A stretch of DNA of 64,000 bases, taken from NCBI GenBank assembly GCA_902799355.1, contig CADCAG010000003.1, positions 1 to 64,000 on the forward strand, read 5' to 3'. This document shows positions 1 to 7,493 of this stretch, piece after piece. A program made the position numbers and the translations under genes. The notes beneath the pieces are model-generated. The model made no database searches and was not told the origin of the DNA. It saw only the letters and a list, made by a program, of their open reading frames with translations. How positions within the stretch are numbered: the first letter of the stretch is position 1; each line of letters starts with the position of its first letter. Source of the DNA: an uncultured Bacteroidales bacterium (GTDB lineage Bacteria; Bacteroidota; Bacteroidia; Bacteroidales; Bacteroidaceae).

Positions 1-41
1 ACTGCCTCAGCATACGTCGCTGTTATTTGTTTCTGTTCCAT
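1..41 (-). CDS. Start of an unidentified protein, cut by the window edge
   Basis: A minus-strand ATG at 41 opens a frame that reads MEQKQITATYAEA and runs off the left edge without a stop. Too little is visible to name it. It lies downstream of the broken AlbA_2 gene in the same direction. Confidence 0.4.
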   Translation of the reverse strand, partial: MEQKQITATYAEA

Positions 42-111
42 ATTAATCGTTTGCAAAGTTAATGTTTTTATTCCGTATATCGTTATTCTCTCTGCATTTA
101 ATCGCTTTTAG

Positions 112-360
112 TCACTTATAGAAGGTAATCCAATTGGTCCTATACTTGTAACTTGGAGCCAATTTGCTTTCAGGGAAGATTTCTTTCTCCTGCAAGTCTT
201 CATCCGCGCCAAGCAGAATCAGTCCGCCTATGGTATTGGCAAAAGCCGAATACGTCTGCCAAATTGACTTCGGCACCTCAGCCTTCGCTTTCTTGCACTC
301 CAGTGTAACCCGCTCACCTTTCAGCAATGTCTCTTTTATTGTTTTCTCGTCCATATTCAT
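112..360 (-). pseudogene. Truncated AlbA_2 (Schlafen-type) domain protein
   Basis: The 82-residue product begins MNMDEKTIKE and contains the pattern LECKKAKAEVPKSIWQTYSA followed by FANTIGGLILLG, typical of the N-terminal AlbA_2 (divergent AAA-4) domain of putative ATP-binding transcriptional regulators. Such proteins normally run 400-550 residues. Here the frame leaves the family after roughly residue 60 and stops in a low-similarity tail, so this looks like a broken remnant. I preferred the ATG at 360 over an upstream TTG. Function is unlikely to be retained. Confidence 0.6.
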
Positions 361-427
361 ATAACGCAATTCTTCTTTACCCTATTGTTCTGCTCACTAA
401 TCAGAAGAATTGAAAATGTGATTTTGA

Positions 428-1384
428 CTAATTTGTTTCTTTATTTATTCTTAAATTAACTATTTCCTTATTATTTGATAAATCAAGATTTGGCAGCAAG
501 TTATCGTAACACCACAAAACCTTAAGTGCTGTGTTCTTAGATAAATCCAATTCTTTCAGTAAATTGTTATAGCACCACAGTTCTGTTAATGCAGTATTTT
601 TAGACAAATCAATAGAACTTATTTTATTATGATCAAATGCCAGTGATTTTAACTTTCTATTATTTGAGACGTCAAGTGTCGTAATATTGTTTTCCCCACA
701 ATGTAATGTTTCTAAGCTTTTGTTATATAACAATTTTAATGATGCCAGTTGATTCTTATCGCAGTATAAGGCAATAAGCTCTGTATTATTTGAAATATCT
801 AATGTAGTCAGATGATTATCATCACACCATAGTTTCTGCAGTTTATTATTTTTAGACACATCAAGCTGAGATAATTGATTATGATTACATTGAAGCGATT
901 CTAAATTTGGATTAAACGTAACATTAAGTGTTTTTAATTGATTGTAATCACAACTCAGATTTCTCAATTTAATATTTTGAGATATATTCAGATTATTTAT
1001 TTTATTACTACCGCAATCTATTGTTTGCAATTCTATATTGTTAGTAATGTCAAGTAACACGATTTTATTCTCAGAGCAGAAGAGTCTCCATAAATCTGGG
1101 TTATTTGACAAATTTATGGTGGAAAGGTTGTTCCTTTTACAGGACAAAGTACCAAGAGAGGTAAAATATTCAATACCTTTTAGATTCTTAATATTCAAAT
1201 TGTCTACATTCATCTCTGTGATTTCTTTTATCTCAGGACCTGTCAATTTTCCATCTTTCCCATACCACTGATTTAAAATAAAACTCCTAAAATCATAATC
1301 CGGGAAAGTGGACTCATTAATGATAATGACACTATTTGAACAACTAAACAAAGCGAGGGTAAATAGGAAAAGTATTTTCTTCAT
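428..1384 (-). CDS. Leucine-rich-repeat lipoprotein
   Basis: The product (318 residues from the ATG at 1384) starts with a lipoprotein signal, MKKILFLFTLALFSC, with Cys in the lipobox. From about residue 75 to the end it consists of about a dozen repeats of roughly 21 residues with the pattern L-x-x-L-x-C/W-x-x-N-x-L-x-x-L-D-L/I-S-x-N, a leucine-rich-repeat solenoid. It is therefore probably anchored in the cell envelope and binds a protein or glycan partner; the partner cannot be inferred. A frame extension upstream to a TTG at 1432 overlaps the DUF2971 stop, but the signal peptide fixes the ATG as the start. It lies 44 bases downstream of the DUF2971 gene and is clearly AT-rich. Confidence 0.75.
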   Translation of the reverse strand: MKKILFLFTLALFSCSNSVIIINESTFPDYDFRSFILNQWYGKDGKLTGPEIKEITEMNVDNLNIKNLKGIEYFTSLGTLSCKRNNLSTINLSNNPDLWRLFCSENKIVLLDITNNIELQTIDCGSNKINNLNISQNIKLRNLSCDYNQLKTLNVTFNPNLESLQCNHNQLSQLDVSKNNKLQKLWCDDNHLTTLDISNNTELIALYCDKNQLASLKLLYNKSLETLHCGENNITTLDVSNNRKLKSLAFDHNKISSIDLSKNTALTELWCYNNLLKELDLSKNTALKVLWCYDNLLPNLDLSNNKEIVNLRINKETN

Positions 1385-1428
1385 ATTACTATTATATTTA
1401 ACTATTAAACAAATAATTATACAAACCT

Positions 1429-2496
1429 TCAACTTTTAGCACGTGGTCGATATTCCTTCTTGATTAAATCGTAAAGACTTTTAGTCTCGTCTATATACAT
1501 TTCAGAGAATAGAATGTTTGGATATAGCATTTTTGCAATTTGGTATATTGTCGTCTTATGTCTTTCAGTGCATCTAAAACCAAATATAATTTCTTCTATT
1601 ATAGAATCTTTTAGAGGTTCTGTAATCCATTTTTCGTTTATATATGGATTGTAACAAATTAAACGTACTTCATTTTCTATTTCCCATGCTGATTGCTTCC
1701 TACAAATAAGTTCTGTTGAGTCAACTGCTTTAATGCCTTCCAATGAATAACTGGGTTTATAAATCACTGGATGTAAACGAAATACTTTATAAACATCATC
1801 TTCACTGTTGTCAAAAGGTGTTTCTGATTTTATGAAATGCCGAGAAAGTCTGTATTTCACACAAAGTCCTTTGTGGGCATCAGCGTAGTGAGACCACATC
1901 TGGACATTTTTTAAAAGGTCGTTATCTGTTTCAAAGGTACTCTTATTCGCAACAAAACTTCGAATACGATAATAATCGAAGGAGCGAGAATAAATTTCGC
2001 TATCCTTTCTGTTTTTACTTAAAAAATCCAAATTTCCCTTTTCACTCCAAAATGACAGAATATTATCAAATGGGTCATTCATTTCAGTAGGCGGCGATAA
2101 CGTTATTGTTTGATTTATTAAGTCTTCAATAAAAAACTCATTATACGAACGATATGAGTACACAATAGCGCTACTTTTATCTCTCAAACTCTTATATGGC
2201 TTAACTTGCTGCTTCCAGAAATGACATAATTTATATGCTTCTAAAGCTTTACCATACTCTCCGACATTCGTGTAAACATCTCCTACGAGCAAATAGAATT
2301 TGTCAATAGTAATGATACCACTGGGAAAAAAAATCTGCAATATATATTTATCGTTTATATAACCATTAAGGTCCAAGAGATTCAGTTCCCGAACTATACC
2401 ATCCAAAATAGGAAAGGCTTCTTTATCTTTTTGGAGATAATGCAGAGATATTACTTCTTCGATTATTTCCTTTATGTATGTATTTGTAATTTCCAT
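1429..2496 (-). CDS. DUF2971 domain protein with TPR-like N-terminus
   Basis: The product (355 residues from ATG 2496) carries the DUF2971 signature PPTEMNDPFDN and MWSHYADAHKGLCVKY in its C-terminal two thirds. The N-terminal part has a TPR-like helix pair (GDVYTNVGEYGKALEAYKL). DUF2971 proteins occur in accessory regions and have no established biochemical activity that I know of. A TTG at 2538 would add 14 residues, but ATG-Glu-Ile fits better. The gene lies between two lipoprotein genes on the same strand; co-transcription is likely, function unknown. Confidence 0.65.
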   Translation of the reverse strand: MEITNTYIKEIIEEVISLHYLQKDKEAFPILDGIVRELNLLDLNGYINDKYILQIFFPSGIITIDKFYLLVGDVYTNVGEYGKALEAYKLCHFWKQQVKPYKSLRDKSSAIVYSYRSYNEFFIEDLINQTITLSPPTEMNDPFDNILSFWSEKGNLDFLSKNRKDSEIYSRSFDYYRIRSFVANKSTFETDNDLLKNVQMWSHYADAHKGLCVKYRLSRHFIKSETPFDNSEDDVYKVFRLHPVIYKPSYSLEGIKAVDSTELICRKQSAWEIENEVRLICYNPYINEKWITEPLKDSIIEEIIFGFRCTERHKTTIYQIAKMLYPNILFSEMYIDETKSLYDLIKKEYRPRAKS

Positions 2497-2547
2497 TATC
2501 TTTGAAATCAAAACACCAAAATATTTCTTAAAAGGCAAGATGAGTTA

Positions 2548-3114
2548 TTATAATGCATTTGCAGATTGGCTGCTGTCTTTTTGCAAGAAATCTCTTTTCA
2601 AATCTTTATCCGCTTTCATAACATCATCAATAAAATTATTAGCTTCGATATTGTTTATTATATCCCTAAACTGAATGGTAATCGTGTATTTGAAAGGCAA
2701 ATCTTTATCATATACTCTTCCGTCCATTTCTGTTTCTTCCAAATATATTCCGATTGTTTTGTTATATGCCTCCCAATAGGCGAGTCGCCCCATGACGATA
2801 ACTTTTTGACCATTAATTATTCCGCCAAAGTTATTGCATAATTGCAAATCCTTTTCTGTGCATTTCCCGTATTTCTTTTCAAAAAGTTTGATTAAATGGT
2901 TAACCTTCTCAGATATTACATCTCCATTTTCTCCATACTCATAAAAGGAATTCCAACTTATTGAATATAATCTCCCTTTGTAAAACTTAATACAATTGTT
3001 ATATTTAAAATCATCCATATAACTCATGAAAGATTCACATCCGGGAGTATAACCATATGGATAAGACTTAATATAGTTTGTACGCAGATTTTCAATATCA
3101 ACGAAATTGTCCAT
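2548..3114 (-). CDS. C-terminal part of a frameshifted lipoprotein
   Basis: This 188-residue frame has an internal ATG start, but the frame remains open upstream as far as 3145, reading F-D-G-Y-H-F-Q-S before that Met. It continues the lipoprotein encoded at 3024-3419 if one T is added to the run of eight T's (minus strand) at 3136-3143. It contains a mixed alpha/beta pattern (FYKGRLYSISW, GRLAYWEAYNKTIGIYLEE) without a named family that I recognise. It is best read as the second half of one periplasmic or outer-membrane lipoprotein gene of about 290 codons. Confidence 0.5.
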   Translation of the reverse strand: MDNFVDIENLRTNYIKSYPYGYTPGCESFMSYMDDFKYNNCIKFYKGRLYSISWNSFYEYGENGDVISEKVNHLIKLFEKKYGKCTEKDLQLCNNFGGIINGQKVIVMGRLAYWEAYNKTIGIYLEETEMDGRVYDKDLPFKYTITIQFRDIINNIEANNFIDDVMKADKDLKRDFLQKDSSQSANAL

Positions 3115-3419
3115 TGATTGGAAATGATATCCATCAAAAAAAAGCCCAATCCATTCTTGTTTTTTAACAATTTCTCAAACTTACTAATAGCCAAATTTGC
3201 TTGAACTTGACTCATCCCGTAGCGAACTGTACCAAAAATTGTATCACCTAATGCGACAAAAATTCGTTCTCGTTCTATTGAGTCTTGCTGACGAACAAGA
3301 TTAATTTGAGCCAAAGAATCATTGATCTTTTGACTGTCATTATCTACTTTGTACCCACCTTGATTCTTACATGAGAATACTGATGCTAATACTATAATTG
3401 AAAATATGATACGTCTCAT
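3024..3419 (-). CDS. N-terminal part of a frameshifted lipoprotein
   Basis: From ATG 3419 the product begins MRRIIFSIIVLASVFSC, a lipoprotein signal with lipobox Cys17. A short linker follows, then FGTVRYGMSQVQANLAI, a pattern seen in small Bacteroidetes lipoproteins that begin a domain with F/Y-G-M-S. After GLGFF the frame leaves this domain and reads unrelated sequence to its stop. The matching continuation is in the next frame (2548-3114). The switch point is a homopolymer of eight T's; nine T's would restore one open frame. Confidence 0.5.
   Translation of the reverse strand: MRRIIFSIIVLASVFSCKNQGGYKVDNDSQKINDSLAQINLVRQQDSIERERIFVALGDTIFGTVRYGMSQVQANLAISKFEKLLKNKNGLGFFLMDIISNQWTISLILKICVQTILSLIHMVILPDVNLS
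3136..3143 (-). other. Homopolymer frameshift site in the lipoprotein gene
   Basis: Eight T's on the coding (minus) strand. Upstream frame reads Gly-Phe-Phe-Leu; with nine T's it reads Gly-Phe-Phe-Phe-Asp-Gly-Tyr-His-Phe-Gln-Ser and joins the downstream frame. It could be a slippage-prone (phase-variable) tract, a mutation, or a sequencing error. Confidence 0.55.
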
Positions 3420-3448
3420 AAGCCTGTTACAATTCAAAATTATGAATA

Positions 3449-3844
3449 TTATAAACCATGAAGGATGTTAAGAGGATTATTCTTTGCTTTGTATATTTCG
3501 TTTTCATTTTTATCAAAGACTCCTTTTAATTTGCAGTGAGGACATTCGAATTGTCCGTTGGTTGTCCTCATCTGAATTAGTTTTTCCTCATTATCCCAAC
3601 AATGAGTGCAATAAATGGCATCGTTATCTCCTTCTAATGTAAGGTATAACTCTGGATGTCGTTGTATTCTTTCTTTATTTTTTAGTTTCTTTTCTATTCT
3701 TTCGATTTCTTCGTGTAAATGATTAATCGTGTTCTGCTGATCTAAAGCTTGTTCGCTTAGATTAGTTAACTGACGGTATAGTTCTATATTGTCTGATTGT
3801 TGAACAATCTTAGCCACGTCTTTAATGTTTTCAACTAATCCCAT
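3449..3844 (-). CDS. Small coiled-coil zinc-ribbon protein
   Basis: The 131-residue product has a helical, probably coiled-coil N-terminus (about residues 20-58, rich in Glu/Lys, ending EEIERIEKKLKNKERI). A likely zinc ribbon follows, made of C-x-x-C (CTHC, about residue 79) and C-x-x-C (CPHC, about residue 100). No signal peptide is present, so it should be cytoplasmic. The combination suggests a nucleic-acid- or protein-binding adaptor. It sits between the FtsK-like gene and the lipoprotein genes on the same strand; I do not recognise a named family. Confidence 0.6.
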   Translation of the reverse strand: MGLVENIKDVAKIVQQSDNIELYRQLTNLSEQALDQQNTINHLHEEIERIEKKLKNKERIQRHPELYLTLEGDNDAIYCTHCWDNEEKLIQMRTTNGQFECPHCKLKGVFDKNENEIYKAKNNPLNILHGL

Positions 3845-3914
3845 ATACTATTTATACATTAAATATCTTACTTCATTGCTATTATTACCTGCATCAAAAC
3901 ATAAGTTTCAACTT

Positions 3915-4157
3915 TTATAAATGAGATATTAACTGTGATAGCAAATTTTCAAGACTCGTCTCGTCCGTAATCAGTACTTCACGGGGTCTGCTACCATGAG
4001 CAGCACCTACGATGCCAGCCTTTTCTAACTGATCCATTAGTCTGCCTGATCGATTATAACCAATTGCAAACTTTCTTTGGATCAGACTTGTTGAGCCTTC
4101 TTGGCTCTGGACAATTAGACGTGCTGCATCTTCAAACATTGGATCAAGATGTTGCAT
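3915..4157 (-). CDS. FtsK gamma (winged-helix) domain, separated by a frameshift
   Basis: The 80-residue product matches the FtsK gamma domain: DPMFEDAARLIVQSQEGSTS, then RKFAIGYNRSGRLMDQLEKA, then GIVG and GSRPREVLI. In FtsK this winged helix reads DNA orientation sequences. The frame is open upstream through SPFELPDPYFDDTEYG back to about 4248, which identifies it as the missing C-terminus of the ATPase at 4160-5737. Internal initiation at the Met is possible but not needed to explain the arrangement. Confidence 0.65.
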   Translation of the reverse strand: MQHLDPMFEDAARLIVQSQEGSTSLIQRKFAIGYNRSGRLMDQLEKAGIVGAAHGSRPREVLITDETSLENLLSQLISHL

Positions 4158-4159
4158 AT

Positions 4160-5737
4160 CTACGTCATGTGATTCTCCGTATTCAGTATCATCAAAATAT
4201 GGATCAGGTAATTCAAATGGACTAATGTAGCCTTGTTGTTGGAATCAATGCTTTTACCTGCTCTAAACAACATATCACCATTCCCTAACAACTCTTCTGC
4301 TCCATCACAATCAAGAATGACTTGAGAATCTATACGCTCTGGCAGCCTAAAAGCGATACGTGTTGGGAAATTAGTCTTGATTGCTCCTGTGATAATATCA
4401 TTGGTAGGCCGTTTCGTTGAAATGATCATGTGAATACCGACTGCACGAGCATATTGTGCCAATTGAACTATTGGTGTCTCGAAATCTTGTCCTTTCTCTT
4501 CAATAAAGTCTCCGTATTCGTCAATAACAACAACAATATAAGGCATGAATCTATGCCCAATTCCTGGATTTAACTGACGATTTACAAATTTGTTGTTATA
4601 TTCTTGGACATTCCTAACACATGCCATTTTCAACAAATCATAACGAACTTCCATCTCCTTGCATAAACTGTTCAACGTGCTAATGGCTTGACTACCATTA
4701 GATACTATAAAAGGTTCGTTAGGCAATGAAGCAAGGAATTGTTTGGCAATCTGAGCATACGCCCCAAACTCAACTCCATAAGGATCCATGAGTACAAGCT
4801 TTAATTCTGCAGGATGTTTCTTATAGAGCAAGGACATAATCATTGCATTTAGTGCTATTGATTTGCCCTGACCTGTTGAGCCTGCAATAAGGACGTGAGG
4901 TGCTTTGGTTAGGTCGAACATAAAAACTTCATTGGTAATGGTCTTACCTATTGCACAAGGCAACTCCATCGTTGTTTCTTGGAATTGTTTAGTGTTAAGA
5001 ATACTTTCCAACGAAACGATAGAAGATCGTGTGTTTGGCACTTCTATTCCAATGGCTCCTTTTTCTGGTATAGGAATTAGAAAATGAACATCATGAGAAC
5101 TCAGTGCTAAAGCAATATCATCCTCTAATCCTTTCAACTTTGAGGCATTCACGCCAGGAGCAAGCATTATCTCATATAGTGTAACTCTTGGCCCAACACT
5201 CGCTTTAATAGTAGACACAACAACTCCAAAGTTCCACAGAACATCAACAATTCTATTCTTATTAGCTTGTTGTTCTTCGATGTCAATGTGTGATGTATTG
5301 TCATACTTCTTCAGTAAATCAAAGGTTGGATAGTGATAGTTCTCCAAGTCCTTTTTGGGGTCGTATGGAATTGAGAGATCACCATAGACAATGTCATTAT
5401 GATTATCTTCTTGATTAATAGGTGTATGGTGTGTGTACTGCTGAGAACCTACAGGACCTTCATATTGTAGTTCTTCTTTGCTGACAGTAGGAGTAACTTC
5501 TTTTTCTCTATAATTTTGCGTTTCTTGTTGTATTCCTGTTGAACTATGTTTAGAGCTATCGACTTTATCTCTTCTATACAATCCAGTTCCCGGGATACCT
5601 GTATTTACATATGTCCCATTAGGACCTACTGATACATTTGCACCTTTTGGACCAATATTTACCCCTAAACCACTTTTACTAATATTAATGTAAAAGCCGG
5701 GAAATATCTTTATGCGTTTTCTAAATCTCCATCCCAT
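4160..5737 (-). CDS. DUF4236-FtsK fusion ATPase (C-terminus frameshifted)
   Basis: Residues 1-55 are a DUF4236 domain (GWRFRKRIKIFPGFYINISK, then GLGVNIGPKG). Residues 130-500 are an FtsK/SpoIIIE-type DNA translocase motor with Walker A AGSTGQGKS (about 283-291) and Walker B YIVVVIDEYGDF (about 395-406). There are no membrane helices, unlike cell-division FtsK, so this is probably a soluble accessory motor. After FRAGKSIDS the frame departs from the family and stops; the natural continuation is the gamma domain at 3915-4157 in another frame. The XRE regulator gene lies 5 bases upstream and is probably co-transcribed. Confidence 0.7.
   Translation of the reverse strand: MGWRFRKRIKIFPGFYINISKSGLGVNIGPKGANVSVGPNGTYVNTGIPGTGLYRRDKVDSSKHSSTGIQQETQNYREKEVTPTVSKEELQYEGPVGSQQYTHHTPINQEDNHNDIVYGDLSIPYDPKKDLENYHYPTFDLLKKYDNTSHIDIEEQQANKNRIVDVLWNFGVVVSTIKASVGPRVTLYEIMLAPGVNASKLKGLEDDIALALSSHDVHFLIPIPEKGAIGIEVPNTRSSIVSLESILNTKQFQETTMELPCAIGKTITNEVFMFDLTKAPHVLIAGSTGQGKSIALNAMIMSLLYKKHPAELKLVLMDPYGVEFGAYAQIAKQFLASLPNEPFIVSNGSQAISTLNSLCKEMEVRYDLLKMACVRNVQEYNNKFVNRQLNPGIGHRFMPYIVVVIDEYGDFIEEKGQDFETPIVQLAQYARAVGIHMIISTKRPTNDIITGAIKTNFPTRIAFRLPERIDSQVILDCDGAEELLGNGDMLFRAGKSIDSNNKATLVHLNYLIHILMILNTENHMT
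4236..4250 (-). other. Frameshift position in the FtsK-like gene
   Basis: The motor frame reads AGKSIDSNNKATLVHL. One frame over, the same DNA reads QQQGYISPFELPDPYF and leads directly into the gamma domain. The switch must lie near the CAA-CAA repeat at about 4236-4250. Cause (mutation, error, or programmed shift) is undecided. Confidence 0.5.
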
Positions 5738-5742
5738 ATACC

Positions 5743-5964
5743 CTAACTATTATTAACAGATTCCATAAATTTCTTATTGAACAACTCCTCCACGCCAACA
5801 TTCAATAGTTTTGAGATCCTTGCTAAAGTCTCAATGTCAGGCTGTGAAGAGTTGGTACACCATTTGGAAACTGTAGATGGACTCACTCCAAGTTTCTCAG
5901 ATAGCCATTTACTGGTTTTCTTCTGTTCCACTAACACTAATTTCAGGCGATTAACGTCTTGCAT
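5743..5964 (-). CDS. XRE-family helix-turn-helix regulator
   Basis: The 73-residue product from ATG 5964 begins MQDVNRLKLVLVEQ. It has a full XRE/Cro-type HTH (residues 15-60: TSKWLSEKLGVSPSTVSKWCTN, then PDIETLARISKLLNVGVEEL). It probably binds an operator in its own upstream region and controls the FtsK-like operon downstream. Three codons further upstream a TTG would also be in frame; ATG is preferred. Such regulators are common at the head of mobile or defence modules. Confidence 0.8.
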   Translation of the reverse strand: MQDVNRLKLVLVEQKKTSKWLSEKLGVSPSTVSKWCTNSSQPDIETLARISKLLNVGVEELFNKKFMESVNNS

Positions 5965-6280
5965 ACATTTCAAATTTTTAGTTTGGGTGTAAAGTTAGTG
6001 AAAACTATTCATCTTTTGCTTGACATACTGCAAAGAGTTTCCGTTGAAGGGTGTTGCCTAATACGTAGTTTTCTGTGGAGTGCCACACAAAAATGCTTGT
6101 CTGCTTTCTGATGAGCAAGCTCGACAGACATTTTGTCTTCATTCCCTTGAATTGAGCGCAGTACCTGCGAGGTAATCGGCTTGCCTTTTTTACAGGCCGA
6201 ATTCTTGCTTTGGCAAGCGTTTCTTAGAAACGATTAGCGTTAATCTTCCAAAATCGCTTCGCTTTTACAAGCTTTTTTCG
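5965..6280. other. Divergent intergenic region with several hairpins
   Basis: No gene is evident. It separates the minus-strand accessory stretch from pyrH. Visible structure includes a perfect hairpin CGTTTCTTAGAAACG near 6226-6240, a CTTGC-TTTG-GCAAG hairpin near 6208-6222, and a partly complementary pair TTGTCTG/CAGACA around 6100-6136. I see no tRNA or known RNA family. Confidence 0.4.
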
Positions 6281-6288
6281 TAACTTTG
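6281..6288 (+). promoter_or_regulatory. pyrH promoter -7 box
   Basis: TAACTTTG matches the Bacteroidetes -7 consensus TAnnTTTG. The -33 element is not clear at the expected spacing. Transcription would begin at about 6293, so the octamer array that follows would make up nearly all of the 5' leader. Confidence 0.6.
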
Positions 6289-6292
6289 CGGT

Positions 6293-6364
6293 CGAAACCT
6301 CGAAGCATCGAATTGTCGAATTGTCGAAGCTTCGAAACATCGAAATGTCGAAACATCGAAATAA
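6293..6364 (+). repeat. Nine-unit CGAANNNN octamer array in the pyrH leader
   Basis: CGAA recurs every 8 bases nine times without a slip, at 6293, 6301, 6309, 6317, 6325, 6333, 6341, 6349 and 6357. The four variable bases include acat/atgt pairs and a self-complementary gctt followed by CGAA. It ends 9 bases before the pyrH ATG. A five-unit array of the same type precedes purD. Confidence 0.9.
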
Positions 6365-6373
6365 CGTTATATT

Positions 6374-7084
6374 ATGGCAAGATTTAAGAGAATTCTATTG
6401 AAGCTGTCGGGCGAGAGCCTGATGGGTAAGCAGGGTTACGGTATTGACCCTGAGCGCTTGAGCGACTATGCCAAGCAGATTAAGGAAGTGAGTGAGATGG
6501 GCGTACAGATCGGTATCGTCATCGGTGGTGGCAACATCTTCCGCGGACTGTCTGGCTCACAGAAGGGCTTTGACCGTGTGAAGGGCGACCAGATGGGCAT
6601 GTGTGCCACCGTTATAAACTCGCTGGCACTGAGCTCTGCACTGGGTGCTATCGGTGTGAAGAACAAGGTGTTGACAGCTATCCGCATGGAGCCTATCGGT
6701 GAGTTCTATACCAAGTGGAAGGCCATCGAGGCTATGGAGGCAGGCTATGTCTGCATCTTCTCAGCAGGTACAGGTTCGCCTTACTTTACCACGGATACGG
6801 GTTCTAGTCTGCGTGGTGTCGAGATTGAGGCTGACGTCATGTTGAAAGGCACCCGTGTGGATGGCATCTATACTGCAGACCCTGAGAAAGACCCCACAGC
6901 CACCAAGTTCGACGCTATAACATATAAAGAGGTACTCGCGCGAGGTCTGAAGGTAATGGACCTGACGGCTATCTGCATGTGTCAGGACAATAACCTGCCC
7001 ATCTACGTGTTCAATATGGACGTAGTAGGTAATCTGAAGAAAGTAATGGATGGTGAGGAGATTGGAACCTTAGTACATAACTAA
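6374..7084 (+). CDS. pyrH: UMP kinase
   Basis: PyrH phosphorylates UMP to UDP with ATP, the step that commits uridylate to all pyrimidine nucleotides; it is a cytoplasmic hexamer of the amino-acid-kinase fold. The 236-residue product has the family's usual length. It shows LKLSGESL (residues 9-16), GGGNIFRG (51-58), the GTGSPYFTTDT loop (about 136-146) and the C-terminal DLTAICMCQDNNLPI segment. The ATG follows the octamer array. In many Bacteroidetes pyrH is followed by frr, but here the next genes are convergent. Confidence 0.97.
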   Translation: MARFKRILLKLSGESLMGKQGYGIDPERLSDYAKQIKEVSEMGVQIGIVIGGGNIFRGLSGSQKGFDRVKGDQMGMCATVINSLALSSALGAIGVKNKVLTAIRMEPIGEFYTKWKAIEAMEAGYVCIFSAGTGSPYFTTDTGSSLRGVEIEADVMLKGTRVDGIYTADPEKDPTATKFDAITYKEVLARGLKVMDLTAICMCQDNNLPIYVFNMDVVGNLKKVMDGEEIGTLVHN

Positions 7085-7116
7085 GGTTTCAAGTTTCAAG
7101 ATTCAGGTTTCAAGCC
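7085..7116. repeat. TTTCAAG tandem repeat between pyrH and the DUF4834 gene
   Basis: GGTTTCAAG-TTTCAAGATTCAG-GTTTCAAGCC: three copies of TTTCAAG in 32 bases. It lies in the convergent gap and supplies the stop codon (TCA on plus at 7110-7112) of the minus-strand gene. The same motif reappears inside a TonB receptor at 36741. Confidence 0.8.
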
Positions 7117-7481
7117 TCCTCTACGAAGTCTACATATTCGCCATCGGAGTCGTCGAAGATCTTCTTGCTCTCGCGCTCTTGATGGCGATTATCTATGATG
7201 GTCTCGCCAGTGGCCGTCTGTGTTGTGCGAGGCTGCTCGTAAGAACTGGTGTCGTCCATGTCATCGGCCTGACTGGTTGGGCCATACTGCTGGCGCTGGT
7301 TATACTGTTGGCGCTGGCGCCCCGTTTCCTCACGGTGCTGCTGGGCTTGTCTTTCTGCTGCACGCTGAGCGGCAACGCGTATCTTTCTGTAGGTACGATA
7401 GATGTAACTACCCACCAATAACAGGATGAGTACAACGAGGAAGAAGATAAAGGCAAAGAAGCCTAACAGGCCTTTTAACAT
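7110..7481 (-). CDS. DUF4834 family small membrane protein
   Basis: The 123-residue product has one membrane helix (residues 3-28, LKGLLGFFAFIFFLVVLILL) and a long polar, Gln/Arg-rich cytoplasmic tail. It ends in an acidic segment, DSDGEYVDFVEEA. This layout matches the DUF4834 family of Bacteroidetes, whose role is unknown. It lies 12 bases after pssA on the same strand and probably belongs to the psd-pssA operon, suggesting a link to membrane lipid metabolism. Family assignment is from pattern memory. Confidence 0.65.
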   Translation of the reverse strand: MLKGLLGFFAFIFFLVVLILLLVGSYIYRTYRKIRVAAQRAAERQAQQHREETGRQRQQYNQRQQYGPTSQADDMDDTSSYEQPRTTQTATGETIIDNRHQERESKKIFDDSDGEYVDFVEEA

Positions 7482-7493
7482 AGTGATGGATAA

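Noticed and set aside
3136-3143. Programmed ribosomal frameshift in the lipoprotein gene
   Set aside because: No slippery heptamer with a downstream pseudoknot is evident; a slippage mutation or error is simpler.
5965-6280. tRNA or small RNA gene upstream of pyrH
   Set aside because: Several hairpins are present but no cloverleaf or T-loop sequence could be found.
6293-6364. CGAA array as a CRISPR array
   Set aside because: Period is 8 bases with only 4 fixed; no spacers of CRISPR size and no cas genes.
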